Positions 23,557 to 31,210 of a DNA stretch of 38,148 nucleotides are shown piece by piece. The position numbers and the translations under genes were made by a program. Numbering within the stretch: position 1 is the first letter of the stretch; each line of letters begins with the position of its first letter. The stretch is from Actinomycetes bacterium (GTDB taxonomy: Bacteria; Actinomycetota; Actinomycetes; Actinomycetales; Micrococcaceae). The notes under the pieces were generated by a model. The model was not told the DNA's origin. It made no database searches and saw only the letters and a program-made list of their open reading frames with translations. Location of the stretch: NCBI GenBank assembly GCA_023426375.1, contig JAFAAV010000116.1, positions 1 to 38,148 of the forward strand, in the 5' to 3' direction.

Positions 23557-24735
23557 ATGACCACCCCAGAGCTGTCCGCGGACCCCTCGGATCTGATCAG
23601 TTTCGATTCCCTACTCACCCCCGAGGAGCTCGAGCTGCGCCAGACCGTGCGCGAGTTCGTGAACGCGCAGATCAAGCCGAACATCGCCAAGTGGTTCGAA
23701 GCCGCGGAGTTCCCGCTGGAGATCGTGCCGGAAATGGCCAAGCTGGGTCTGCTGGGCATGCACCTCAAGGGTTACGGTTGCGCGGGTCGTTCGGCTGTGG
23801 AGTACGGTCTGGCCGGTGCGGAGCTGGAGGCCGGAGATTCGGGCCTGCGGACGTTCGTGTCCGTGCAGGGTTCGCTGGCCATGAGCGCGATTTACAAGTG
23901 GGGCTCTGAGGAGCAGAAGCAGGAGTGGCTGCCGCAAATGGCGGCCGGTGAGGCAATTGGTTGCTTCGGTCTGACCGAGCCGACCGCGGGTTCGGACCCG
24001 TCCTCGATGACCACCAACGCCAAGCGCGACGGCGACGACTGGGTGCTCAACGGCACCAAGCGCTGGATCGGTTTGGCCAACGTGGCCAAGGTGGCCGTGA
24101 TCTGGGCGCAGACCGATGACGGGATCCGGGGCTTCGTGGTGCCCACCGATACCGCCGGATACAAAGCCACGCCCATTGAGCCCAAGCTGTCGATGCGCGC
24201 GTCCATCCAGTGCGAGATCGAGCTGACGGACGTGCGCCTGCCCGCCAGCGCAATGCTCCCCGAGGCCAAGGGCCTGCGCGGACCGTTCTCGTGCCTCAAC
24301 GAAGCCCGCTACGGCATCATCTGGGGTGCCATGGGCGCGGCCCGCGATTCGTTCGAGGCCGCCCTGGACTACTCCAAGCAGCGCATGCAGTTCGACAAGC
24401 CCCTGGCCGGCTACCAGCTCACGCAGCAGAAGCTCGTGGACATGGCCCTGGAGATCAACAAGGGCTTCCTGCTCGCCTTGCAGATTGGCCGCATGAAGGA
24501 CGCCGGCACGCTGCAGAACCACCAGATCTCGGTGGGCAAGCTCAACAACTGCCGCGAGGCCATCGCGATCGCCCGCGAAGCTCGCACCATCCTGGGTGGC
24601 AACGGCATCACGCTGGATTACTCGCCGCTGCGCCACGCCAACAACTTGGAGTCCGTGCGCACCTACGAGGGCACCGACGAGGTTCACACCCTGATTCTCG
24701 GCCAGTACCTCACCGGCGAAGCGGCCTTCCGCTGA
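23557..24735 (+). CDS. gcdH: Glutaryl-CoA dehydrogenase
   Basis: 392 residues from ATG 23557, with AAAGGAG at 23546-23552; an ATG at 23539 would engulf that site. It oxidises and decarboxylates glutaryl-CoA to crotonyl-CoA with FAD. GcdH landmarks: GYGCAGRSAVEYGLAGAELE, FGLTEPTAGSDPSSM (FAD site), LRGPFSCLNEARYGIIWGA, LGGNGITLDY and TYEGTDEVHTLILG with the catalytic base Glu371. The SGLRTFVSVQ segment keeps Arg98 and Ser102, matching Arg94 and Ser98 of the human enzyme that hold the free carboxylate; the intervening Ser95 is Thr99 here. The gene follows the CoA-transferase by 148 bases, which leaves room for its own promoter, and precedes the 3-hydroxybutyryl-CoA dehydrogenase gene. Confidence 0.93.
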   Translation: MTTPELSADPSDLISFDSLLTPEELELRQTVREFVNAQIKPNIAKWFEAAEFPLEIVPEMAKLGLLGMHLKGYGCAGRSAVEYGLAGAELEAGDSGLRTFVSVQGSLAMSAIYKWGSEEQKQEWLPQMAAGEAIGCFGLTEPTAGSDPSSMTTNAKRDGDDWVLNGTKRWIGLANVAKVAVIWAQTDDGIRGFVVPTDTAGYKATPIEPKLSMRASIQCEIELTDVRLPASAMLPEAKGLRGPFSCLNEARYGIIWGAMGAARDSFEAALDYSKQRMQFDKPLAGYQLTQQKLVDMALEINKGFLLALQIGRMKDAGTLQNHQISVGKLNNCREAIAIAREARTILGGNGITLDYSPLRHANNLESVRTYEGTDEVHTLILGQYLTGEAAFR

Positions 24736-24752
24736 TCCACACGTGCGACCTG

Positions 24753-24781
24753 GCGCTCGCGGCGAATTCCGTCGCGGGCGC
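24753..24781 (+). terminator. Hairpin between gcdH and the 3-hydroxybutyryl-CoA dehydrogenase gene
   Basis: GCGCTCGCGGCG (24753-24764) pairs over 12 positions, two of them G-U, with CGTCGCGGGCGC (24770-24781) around AATTC; TTCCATTTC follows. It may partly end the gcdH transcript or protect its 3' end, giving unequal expression of the two genes. Confidence 0.5.
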
Positions 24782-24835
24782 TTCCATTTCAGGACTGAGT
24801 TCGAATCCGATTCCGCGTTCGAGGGAGACTTCCGC

Positions 24836-25711
24836 ATGAGCACCACCATCGACAACATTAAGAACATCACCGTGATCGGCGCCGGCGCCATGGGTCGCCA
24901 GATCGCGATGACCGCCGCGCTCGCCGGGTACCGGACCACGGTGCAGGACATCAGCCAGGATATGCTCGACGCCGCGTCCGCCGAGATGAGCGGCTGGGCC
25001 GAATCCCGCGTGGCCAAGGGCAAACTCGAGCAATCCACCGCCGACGCCGCTCTGGGCAACTTGGCGTGGGAAACGGACCTCGAGCGCGCGGCCGTCAACG
25101 CTGACTTCGTGATCGAAGCCGCCACCGAGCGCCTGGACATCAAGCGCGGCATCTTCGAATCCCTGGGTTCCCTGGCGCCGTCGCACGCGATTCTGACTAC
25201 CAACTCCTCGACCCTGGCCTCCTCCAAGGTTGCGGATGTCACGGGTCGTGCTGACCAGGTGTGCAACATGCACTTCTTCAACCCGGCCCTGGTCATGAAG
25301 TGCGTGGAGGTTGTCCGTCACGAGTCCACGAGCGACAACACCGTGGAAGTCACCATGGAACTGGCCCGCCGCATGGGCAAGGAACCGGTGCTCATCAACC
25401 GTGAGATCCCCGGTTTCATCGCCAACCGCGTGATGGGTGCGATCAACAAGGAGTCCCTGTTCCTCTACGAGAACGGGTACGCCTCCAAGGAAGACATCGA
25501 CGGCGCCATCCGCAACGGCCTGGGCCACCCCATGGGCCCGTTCGAGCTCATGGACATGGTGGGCCTGGACGTCATCGACTTCATCGCCCAGGCCACCTAC
25601 GAGGAGACCGGCGTAGAAGAGGACAAGCCCAACGAGTCCATCTCCAAGCTCGTGGCCGAGGGCAAGTACGGCCGCAAGTCCGGTGAAGGGTTCTACGAGT
25701 ACAAGAAGTAA
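24836..25711 (+). CDS. 3-hydroxybutyryl-CoA dehydrogenase (3-hydroxyacyl-CoA dehydrogenase family)
   Basis: 291 residues from ATG 24836, with GAGGGAG at 24821-24827; in-frame upstream codons to 24743 lack a ribosome site. It oxidises (S)-3-hydroxybutyryl-CoA to acetoacetyl-CoA with NAD+. Seen: the dinucleotide loop VIGAGAMGRQIA (GxGxxG at 15-20), the DFVIEAATERLDIK segment, TTNSSTLASS, catalytic His146 in MHFFNPALVMKCVEVV, and the C-terminal domain with PGFIANRVMGA and GLGHPMGPFELMDMVGLDV. The length is the normal 280-290 of single-domain HBDH. After gcdH it would act on the hydrated product of crotonyl-CoA; the enoyl-CoA hydratase for that step is not in this operon. Confidence 0.93.
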   Translation: MSTTIDNIKNITVIGAGAMGRQIAMTAALAGYRTTVQDISQDMLDAASAEMSGWAESRVAKGKLEQSTADAALGNLAWETDLERAAVNADFVIEAATERLDIKRGIFESLGSLAPSHAILTTNSSTLASSKVADVTGRADQVCNMHFFNPALVMKCVEVVRHESTSDNTVEVTMELARRMGKEPVLINREIPGFIANRVMGAINKESLFLYENGYASKEDIDGAIRNGLGHPMGPFELMDMVGLDVIDFIAQATYEETGVEEDKPNESISKLVAEGKYGRKSGEGFYEYKK

Positions 25712-25727
25712 GGCGTCGTCAATCCAT

Positions 25728-25772
25728 GGGAAGGACCCGAACTCCGTGCCTAGCTGAGCCCGGGTCCTTCCC
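25728..25772. terminator. Terminator between convergent genes
   Basis: GGGAAGGACCCG (25728-25739) and CGGGTCCTTCCC (25761-25772) form a perfect 12-bp stem with a 21-base loop. It lies between the end of the hydroxybutyryl-CoA dehydrogenase gene and the end of the penicillin acylase gene, and could stop transcription from both sides. Confidence 0.75.
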
Positions 25773-25781
25773 CTTTGGTGA

Positions 25782-28280
25782 TTACTTGACGTTGGTGACT
25801 GATTCCAGGTTCCGGGCGACCTGGTTCTTGTAGAGGTTCTCCTCCTTGCACTCGAAGTTCGTGTAGAGCTCCAACTGGTCCTGATAGTGCGGGGACTTGG
25901 TCCCGTCGGGCGCGATGAATCCGCTCTGGCCCGGGGGAGCAGCTACACACATGCTGGCGCCCTTGGGATTGAGATGCACCAAGTTGTTTTCGGTTCCGCG
26001 GTTCATGTATTGGTGCGTGCTGAGCGTCTCGGAGGGATCGGCCTGCGGGATCCCCATGAAGTTCTTCGTCTTGTATTCATGGGGGATCACCGGTGTGGCC
26101 CAAGATGCGGGGTCGTTTCCATGCTTCTCTCGCAGCTCATCAGTCGCGGCTTTGAAGGTATCGCGAAGTACTTTTCCGTGGTCCTCCCCGTTGAAGAAGT
26201 CCACGCTTTGAGGCACCGTAGAGTCTTCACCAGCCAATGCATTCGATAGCAACTTGGTGGTTTCCGCGGGCCGAGCGGAACCGCCGGGTTTGCGGTAGAT
26301 CGAGGCGGCGTACTGGTCGTAGACCTCCTGCGGCAGATCGTCCTTCAACACAGCTTCGGAGAGCTTGGGGAGCCAACTGCGCATGATGGTGGGTCCGGCA
26401 CCGTCGTAGTTGCCGTCCTTGTCCTCATCGACCGTCTGTCCGTCCCATTCGAGCAGGATGTTCGCGTCGGAGCGAAGCTGGTCATCGGCCGACACGTACT
26501 CAACAGCTGACTCCAGGTGCGGACGCAAGTATCGAATGTTGAGGTCCGCGAAAGACGTTTCCTTGTTGATGTCCCAGACTTCCTGGGGCGTGAACTTCTC
26601 CTGGGATTCCAGTCGAGAGGTGATCTCGTTGAAGCGGTCCACCGAGGACCAGTTGCCACTGTCCGAATTGAAACCTGGTGCGGCCTGGTTGTTCCAGTTG
26701 GCCACGTAGCCCTGTTCGGGGTTGTACGTCTTGGGGTTGTCCTCAAAGGGCCGGAACCCCTGCCATTCCATGGATCCGTCACCCTTGGCTGGTACCCGGA
26801 AGTCCTGGTTCTCCGGTCGCACTGGCAGCTTGCCCGGAGAGACATAACCGATGTTTCCGCCCTTATCCGCGTAGTACCAGTTGATGGTGATGCCTACCTT
26901 TTCGGCCTCTGCCAGGTACTCGTCCCAGTTCTTGGCCTTCATGATGTTGACCCAGGCCATGAGGGACTGCACTTCGGTGCCCTTCCACGCGCGTTTCTTG
27001 GAGTAGGCCGAGTTGTTTTGCGGATCAGTAGCAGTGACGGTTCCGTGCACCGTGGACTGCACCGTGAACTCGACCGGCGCGGAGTCCTTGACCGCGATCC
27101 GCTCGATCCGTTCCTCCATGTCCCGGTATTGCCCGTTGAACATGTACTGCTTGTGGTTCTCGGGGTTGAGGTCTTCTTGGTAGATGTCGTTGACGTCGAG
27201 GGGGCCGGCTGTCGCGCCCCAGGAGATGTCCTTGTTGGTGCCAAAGATGATGGACGGATAGGCAAACGGAGTATTGCCGGTGACGTCGATGCCCGCGCCG
27301 TGCAGGCCGATTCCATACACGTAGGAGGGATTGAACCAGTCGAACTGCGGACCATTGAGCAGTGTGGAACCGCCGTCGGTGGACTTCTCTTTACCGACCA
27401 TCCAGATGTTCGAAGCCTCGGGTGCCGCGTGAGGCCAGCCCTGACCGCCGAACGCTTCGGCGGTGTCTGCAGAGCTGTCCTGAATGGACGGGTCGATTGG
27501 AGCCAGCTCACTTGATTCCGAAGACTGTGGAGATACCGATTCGCTTCGCGGCACGGTCGTAGGAGCGCTAGTGTCTTCCGTCCAGATCAGTTGATCAAAG
27601 AGCTTGTTGCCTTCGTCCTCACCGTGCTCGGCGATGAGCTGGTTCTTGACCTTGAGGTTCTCCACCTCGCTGGTCGAATCCGAGAAGCGATTAGCCATAG
27701 TGCCGATCCAGATCATCGCCACGTCATACTCGGTGAAGTGCGAAGGCTTGAAGCCGAAATCGGTGAACTGCTTGGGGAGCAGATTCGCTTGGTCTGCGAG
27801 GACTTTATCCACGTACTTGTTGTATCCGCGGGCATATCCGCGCAGCACGGCTCGGTCGTCTTCGGATAGCTGGTCGATCTGCTGCTGAATCGACTCGGGA
27901 TCGAGCGTCGCGCGGGAACGCTTGTCGTTTTCAACGCCGCTCTCGCCGATGACTTCGGCGGACGTACCCAGTACGGAGCGCTTGGCCATTTCCATCTGGA
28001 ACATGCGGTCCTGAGCCACCGCGTATCCGTAGCCGGTGTAGAGGCCGCCAATGGTCTTGGCGTAGACGTGGGGAACGCCGTAATTGTCGCGCTTGATGGT
28101 CACGTTCTTTTCGATGCGTTCCTGGGGACCTTTGCCGTGTCCATGACCGTGGCCTTTGCCATCTCCATGCTTGGCGTGGTGCGGAGTCATGGGGTTTGCG
28201 GTCGCCGGGGCCACTGTGGTTCCAGCCATGAGTGCGACTGCGAGGGCCGGCACGAGAATTCGCGTCTTGATAGAGGGCAA
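25782..28280 (-). CDS. Secreted penicillin acylase family protein (Ntn hydrolase, peptidase S45)
   Basis: 832 residues from TTG 28280, with AGGAG 5 bases upstream; a GTG at 28310 lacks a ribosome site. A Sec-type signal (about 1-29, ...AGTTVAPATANP) leads to a mature N-terminus rich in His, Gly and Lys (GHGHGHGKG). The alpha chain includes GVPHVYAKTIGGLYTGYGYA and QDRMFQMEMAKRSVLG. A Ser-rich spacer precedes the autocatalytic cleavage point; the beta chain starts with the nucleophile Ser290 (SNIWMVGKEK), followed by LLNGPQFDWFNPSYVYGIG and GAGIDVTGNTPFAYPSIIFG, close to E. coli penicillin G acylase, and the VANWNNQAAPG segment holding the oxyanion Asn. Possible substrates are phenylacetyl amides or acyl-homoserine lactones. 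A perfect TetR-type palindrome lies upstream. Confidence 0.9.
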   Translation of the reverse strand: MPSIKTRILVPALAVALMAGTTVAPATANPMTPHHAKHGDGKGHGHGHGKGPQERIEKNVTIKRDNYGVPHVYAKTIGGLYTGYGYAVAQDRMFQMEMAKRSVLGTSAEVIGESGVENDKRSRATLDPESIQQQIDQLSEDDRAVLRGYARGYNKYVDKVLADQANLLPKQFTDFGFKPSHFTEYDVAMIWIGTMANRFSDSTSEVENLKVKNQLIAEHGEDEGNKLFDQLIWTEDTSAPTTVPRSESVSPQSSESSELAPIDPSIQDSSADTAEAFGGQGWPHAAPEASNIWMVGKEKSTDGGSTLLNGPQFDWFNPSYVYGIGLHGAGIDVTGNTPFAYPSIIFGTNKDISWGATAGPLDVNDIYQEDLNPENHKQYMFNGQYRDMEERIERIAVKDSAPVEFTVQSTVHGTVTATDPQNNSAYSKKRAWKGTEVQSLMAWVNIMKAKNWDEYLAEAEKVGITINWYYADKGGNIGYVSPGKLPVRPENQDFRVPAKGDGSMEWQGFRPFEDNPKTYNPEQGYVANWNNQAAPGFNSDSGNWSSVDRFNEITSRLESQEKFTPQEVWDINKETSFADLNIRYLRPHLESAVEYVSADDQLRSDANILLEWDGQTVDEDKDGNYDGAGPTIMRSWLPKLSEAVLKDDLPQEVYDQYAASIYRKPGGSARPAETTKLLSNALAGEDSTVPQSVDFFNGEDHGKVLRDTFKAATDELREKHGNDPASWATPVIPHEYKTKNFMGIPQADPSETLSTHQYMNRGTENNLVHLNPKGASMCVAAPPGQSGFIAPDGTKSPHYQDQLELYTNFECKEENLYKNQVARNLESVTNVK

Positions 28281-28357
28281 GGTCTCTCCTGGGGAAGTGA
28301 GGTGAATCACGCTAATGAGTTCACTCTCGGGGTCGCTCAGGAGGTTGTCAAGACTTA

Positions 28358-28375
28358 AACGACCGATCGGTCGTT
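28358..28375 (-). promoter_or_regulatory. Perfect 18-bp palindrome, putative TetR-family operator of the acylase gene
   Basis: AACGACCGATCGGTCGTT is self-complementary over all 18 bases and has the ACCGATCGGT core common in TetR-family operators. It starts 77 bases upstream of the acylase start codon. A perfect TTGACA (28351-28346, minus strand) lies between it and the gene, but the matching -10 is poor. No tetR gene is in the window. Confidence 0.65.
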
Positions 28376-28430
28376 ATTACTTCCGAGTAGAGATTTCATT
28401 CTCCAATGGGCATATTCTTGCGTGAATAGT

Positions 28431-29330
28431 TCAAGGGTGGACTGTTCGAGCCAACAAAGGCGCGCCTAGCACCGGTTCCTGCTCCAGGACGGTCACGTCC
28501 GTGAGGCCGGATTCAGCAAGCAACGATCGCAGCGTTTCGCCAATGACCGTTGGCGCCAGCCCGCCTCCCAGCACCACGGGCAGAGACCCGGTGAGTTGCT
28601 GGGCAACGGTGATGGTGAGTTCGTGCAGTTCGGAAGCTGCTCGGTGCACTAGCTCCTGTGCCACAGCATCACCGTGTGCGGCGAACTCCACCACTGTGCG
28701 TGACAGTGCCGCCCAGAATGAGCGGTCCGGGCGGTCGTGGAATGCGGCAATAAGTTCCACGGCGGAAGAAACACCAGCCTCCGACAGGATTGCCCGCGCG
28801 AACGAAGTGGGCGCGGCATCGGGGTCGCGCTGGTCTGCGCGCAGCACGGTACGGACTGCCTCACGGCCCAGCCAGTAACCGCTACCTTCATCGCCCAGCA
28901 GGTAGCCCCAGCCTCCGGAGCGGCGCTCGCGGCCCGAGGAGTCGATACCCCAGGCCACGGACCCGGTCCCGGCGATCACAGCGATGCCGGTGGTGTGACC
29001 GCCAGCGGCCAAAATCAGCCGGGTGTCGTGCACCGCGGTCACGGGAACGTCAGGCGCGGTTCCAGAAGCGGAACGAATGAGCTGTTCGAGCCGAGCGGCG
29101 TCGGCGGGGGTGTCCACGCCACCGGCACCGGCGACTATTGGAATTGAAGACCCGGCACCCAGCTCGCCGAACACATCTCGTAAGGCGGAAGCGGCGGAGT
29201 CGGCGGAGACGTTCTGAACGTTAGCGCTGGGCCCCTTGGCATGACGAACGGCCTGGCCATCGCGGAACAGCACCCCGCGTGTGGTGCTGCCGCCGATGTC
29301 CAGGCCGATCAGATCGCCGGAGAAGGTCAC
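28431..29330 (-). CDS. BadF/BadG-type ATPase, N-acetylglucosamine kinase-like
   Basis: 299 residues from GTG 29330, which overlaps the stop of the upstream gene (GTGA). The ASKHA kinase fold is visible: phosphate-1 loop IGLDIGGSTTRGVLF (8-22), VDTPADAARLEQLI, phosphate-2 loop IAVIAGTGSVAWGI, the GWGYLLGDEGSGYWLGREAV signature shared with mammalian-type GlcNAc kinase, and adenosine motif VVLGGGLAPTVI near the C-terminus. The likely reaction is ATP-dependent 6-phosphorylation of GlcNAc or a related amino sugar from cell-wall turnover or chitin. No SIS-domain or nagA/nagB gene is adjacent. It is the second gene of a two-gene unit with the ABM protein. Confidence 0.82.
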   Translation of the reverse strand: MTFSGDLIGLDIGGSTTRGVLFRDGQAVRHAKGPSANVQNVSADSAASALRDVFGELGAGSSIPIVAGAGGVDTPADAARLEQLIRSASGTAPDVPVTAVHDTRLILAAGGHTTGIAVIAGTGSVAWGIDSSGRERRSGGWGYLLGDEGSGYWLGREAVRTVLRADQRDPDAAPTSFARAILSEAGVSSAVELIAAFHDRPDRSFWAALSRTVVEFAAHGDAVAQELVHRAASELHELTITVAQQLTGSLPVVLGGGLAPTVIGETLRSLLAESGLTDVTVLEQEPVLGAPLLARTVHP

Positions 29331-29647
29331 TGGACCTTCAGCTCGCCCATTTCATCCCAGCCGTCGCCGTCGATCTGACGGGAAATGATGCGGGGAGTGG
29401 AGCTGAGGTACTGCGGGAATTCCTCGGTCATCTTGGTGAAGTGATCGGATTTCACGTGAGCCTCGGCGGCGTCGTCGTTGAAGGCCTCCACGAGCACGTA
29501 CTCGTTGGGGTTGTCCACGCTGCGGGACCAGTCGAACCACTTGTTGCCGGCCTCGGCGCGGGTGGCCTGCGTGAACTCGTCGACCAGCTGGGGCCAGGTG
29601 TCTGCGTGCTCCGGCTTCACATCGAATTTCACAACGATAAAGATCAT
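29327..29647 (-). CDS. Antibiotic biosynthesis monooxygenase (ABM/YgiN) family protein
   Basis: 106 residues from ATG 29647 with an ideal AAGGAGG 6-7 bases upstream. Small dimeric ferredoxin-like fold: FIVVKFDVKPEHADTWPQLVDEFTQAT (first beta-alpha), NKWFDWSRSVDNPNEYVLVEAFNDDAAEAHVKSDHF (central strands and helix), and FPQYLSSTPRI. Members include quinol monooxygenases and LsrG-like isomerases, and many have no known substrate. The C-terminal strand ISRQIDGDGWDEMGEL is slightly extended. Its stop overlaps the kinase start, so the two are made together, an unusual pairing. Confidence 0.85.
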   Translation of the reverse strand: MIFIVVKFDVKPEHADTWPQLVDEFTQATRAEAGNKWFDWSRSVDNPNEYVLVEAFNDDAAEAHVKSDHFTKMTEEFPQYLSSTPRIISRQIDGDGWDEMGELKVQ

Positions 29648-29722
29648 GGGTTGCCTCCTTGGGTTGCGGTTATCCCTTCCAGCATATGGGTGGAAAGCGC
29701 GTGCCGACGCACCCCGCCCACG

Positions 29723-29755
29723 CGTAAGGCCCCCGCCAGTGGCGAGGGCCTTACG
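29723..29755. terminator. Hairpin between csbD-like gene and the ABM-kinase pair
   Basis: CGTAAGGCCC (29723-29732) pairs perfectly with GGGCCTTACG (29746-29755), and CGCC/GGCG extends the stem after one mismatch, leaving a 3-base loop. On the minus strand the T-run (TTTTTT) precedes rather than follows the stem; on the plus strand the stem is followed by GTCAAAAAA. It probably ends the csbD-like transcript. Confidence 0.6.
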
Positions 29756-29780
29756 GTCAAAAAATTGCGTGGTGCGGAAC

Positions 29781-29972
29781 CTAGTTGAGTCCGTCCTTCA
29801 GGTTCTTGCCGGCGTCTTTGACGTTTTCCACGGACTGCTTGGCGCCACCAGAAGCCTTCTGGGATGCACCTTCAGCCTGCATATCGCGGTTATCCGTGGC
29901 ATCACCAAGCTTTTCCTTGGCGGATCCGGACGCTTTCTCCGCAGCATTACTGATTTTATCGCCGAGTCCCAT
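29781..29972 (-). CDS. CsbD family stress protein
   Basis: 63 residues from ATG 29972, with AAAGGAAG 6 bases upstream; the frame continues upstream but without a ribosome site. The sequence is made of Ala, Lys, Gly, Ser, Asp and Asn in amphipathic repeats (MGLGDKISNAAEKASGSAKE... KDAGKNLKDGLN), the CsbD/YjbJ pattern. Members are small, soluble, abundant under general stress (SigB control in Bacillus); their molecular role is unknown. Possibly monocistronic: a hairpin follows and the upstream lipoprotein gene ends 140 bases before. Confidence 0.85.
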   Translation of the reverse strand: MGLGDKISNAAEKASGSAKEKLGDATDNRDMQAEGASQKASGGAKQSVENVKDAGKNLKDGLN

Positions 29973-30112
29973 AGGCACTTCCTTTCGTCGAACGAACAGG
30001 TATCCATAATGTAAACGGACTTCCCTGGGAGGGGAAGAGGGTAAGCCTGGTATTTCGCCCAGAGCGTGCACCCAACTCGCCTGCTCGGGGCATCAACCCA
30101 CGTCAGCAGGGG

Positions 30113-31069
30113 TTACTGATAAGACACAAACCACGGCTTGGGCTCAATGTTGTACGTCTGCTCCGGCGTGAACGTGGGGGTGTCCTCGTCGTAGAAGTTC
30201 TTCCAGGCCATGCGGATCCCATCGGGCAGACCCTGCTGCAGCACGCCCCAGGTCTCCATCTTCAGGTCCGGAGTGCCGTGACCGTCAGCGTGCAGTACCA
30301 GCTCGAGTTCGGGGTGATCGGTCTTGATGTTCTCGCGGTCCTGGATCATGGACATCGAGAACTGGTGCAGGATCACGACCTTCTGCGGCAGGTTGTTCTC
30401 GGCGGTGAGCTTGGCGAGCCACTCGGTGGTCTCGTTGATTTCCTCCGCGGAGACCGAACCGATCTGCTGCATGTGCACCTGGCCGGGAGCCAGGCGCCAT
30501 TCGGGATCCAGGGCCAACCCCACGTTGGGTCGTTTCAGGAGTTCCTCGTACATCTTGGCCTGGGTCAGGAAATCGGTGTGGCCCGGTTGGAGATCGAGGA
30601 CCACGTACACGCCGTTCTTCTCGGCCGCCTCGATGTAGGGGATGAAGTGCTCCACGGGCACTTCATTGGAGTAGTTACCGTCCGCGCCAGGTTCCGAGGA
30701 TGCTGCCGTCACGATGATCTCGAACGCGGGGATGACCTTCTCCTCGCTGAACGGCTGATACTGCTTGGCCAGTTCGATCGCGCGCTGTGCCGATTCCTCC
30801 GGGCCCTGCTCTCCTAGTGCACCCAGGCCCGGGGTTCCGGGGTGACCGTAGAGGGCCACGAACCGTCGGTCCGGGAACAATTCTGTTCCGCCACCGATCA
30901 GCTCGGGTGGTTCCGTGGGTGACGGTGTTGCCTCGGGTGCCGACGCCGCCGCCGTGCCGTTCTGCGTGGCCGCGGCCTGGTCGGGGGTTTCGGTTGCGGC
31001 GTCACCGCACGCTGTCAGCAAGAGGGCGGCGCAGGCAGCGGTGGCAACGGCGGTGGAGAGTCGGCGCAT
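30113..31069 (-). CDS. Conserved actinobacterial lipoprotein with a TIM-barrel-like domain, unknown function
   Basis: 318 residues from ATG 31069. The lipoprotein signal is MRRLSTAVATAACAALLLTAC with the lipid-bearing Cys21, then a Thr/Ala/Pro-rich tether to about residue 55. The main domain (about 65-318) has evenly spaced strand-helix units and conserved-looking motifs: RRFVALYGHPGTPGLGALGEQG, VPAFEIIVTAASS, GVYVVLDLQPGHTDFL, VGLALDPEWRLAPGQVHMQQIGS, VVILHQFSMSMI, LVLHADGHGTP and MAWKNFYDEDTPTFTPEQT. I recognise this domain from other actinobacterial surface proteins, some fused to cell-wall-binding repeats. The acidic residues at strand ends (LDLQPG, LDPEW, HADGHG) look like a glycosidase-type active site, but no enzymatic role is known to me. 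Confidence 0.8.
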   Translation of the reverse strand: MRRLSTAVATAACAALLLTACGDAATETPDQAAATQNGTAAASAPEATPSPTEPPELIGGGTELFPDRRFVALYGHPGTPGLGALGEQGPEESAQRAIELAKQYQPFSEEKVIPAFEIIVTAASSEPGADGNYSNEVPVEHFIPYIEAAEKNGVYVVLDLQPGHTDFLTQAKMYEELLKRPNVGLALDPEWRLAPGQVHMQQIGSVSAEEINETTEWLAKLTAENNLPQKVVILHQFSMSMIQDRENIKTDHPELELVLHADGHGTPDLKMETWGVLQQGLPDGIRMAWKNFYDEDTPTFTPEQTYNIEPKPWFVSYQ

Positions 31070-31210
31070 GGCGCAAATTACCTCAGGGGGTTGGTCGGTC
31101 ACGGGGTAACGCCCATGGTCAGCGTGCTGTCCAAGTGGCTGTGCTGCCAGCCTATGCGCAAACGGTTAGTGGACGTGGCAACATGACAGTACCGACCCCC
31201 GGAGGTTCTC

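Noticed and set aside
23611..25296. 561-codon minus-strand frame across gcdH and the hydroxybutyryl-CoA dehydrogenase gene
   Set aside because: Shadow frame; both plus-strand genes have full family motifs, and this one has none.
26517..27515. 332-codon plus-strand frame
   Set aside because: Antisense to the penicillin acylase gene; Val/Arg/Leu-rich shadow without motifs.
30080..30110. CCTGCT...AGCAGG hairpin after the lipoprotein gene
   Set aside because: Six base pairs around a 19-base loop, no T-run; could arise by chance.
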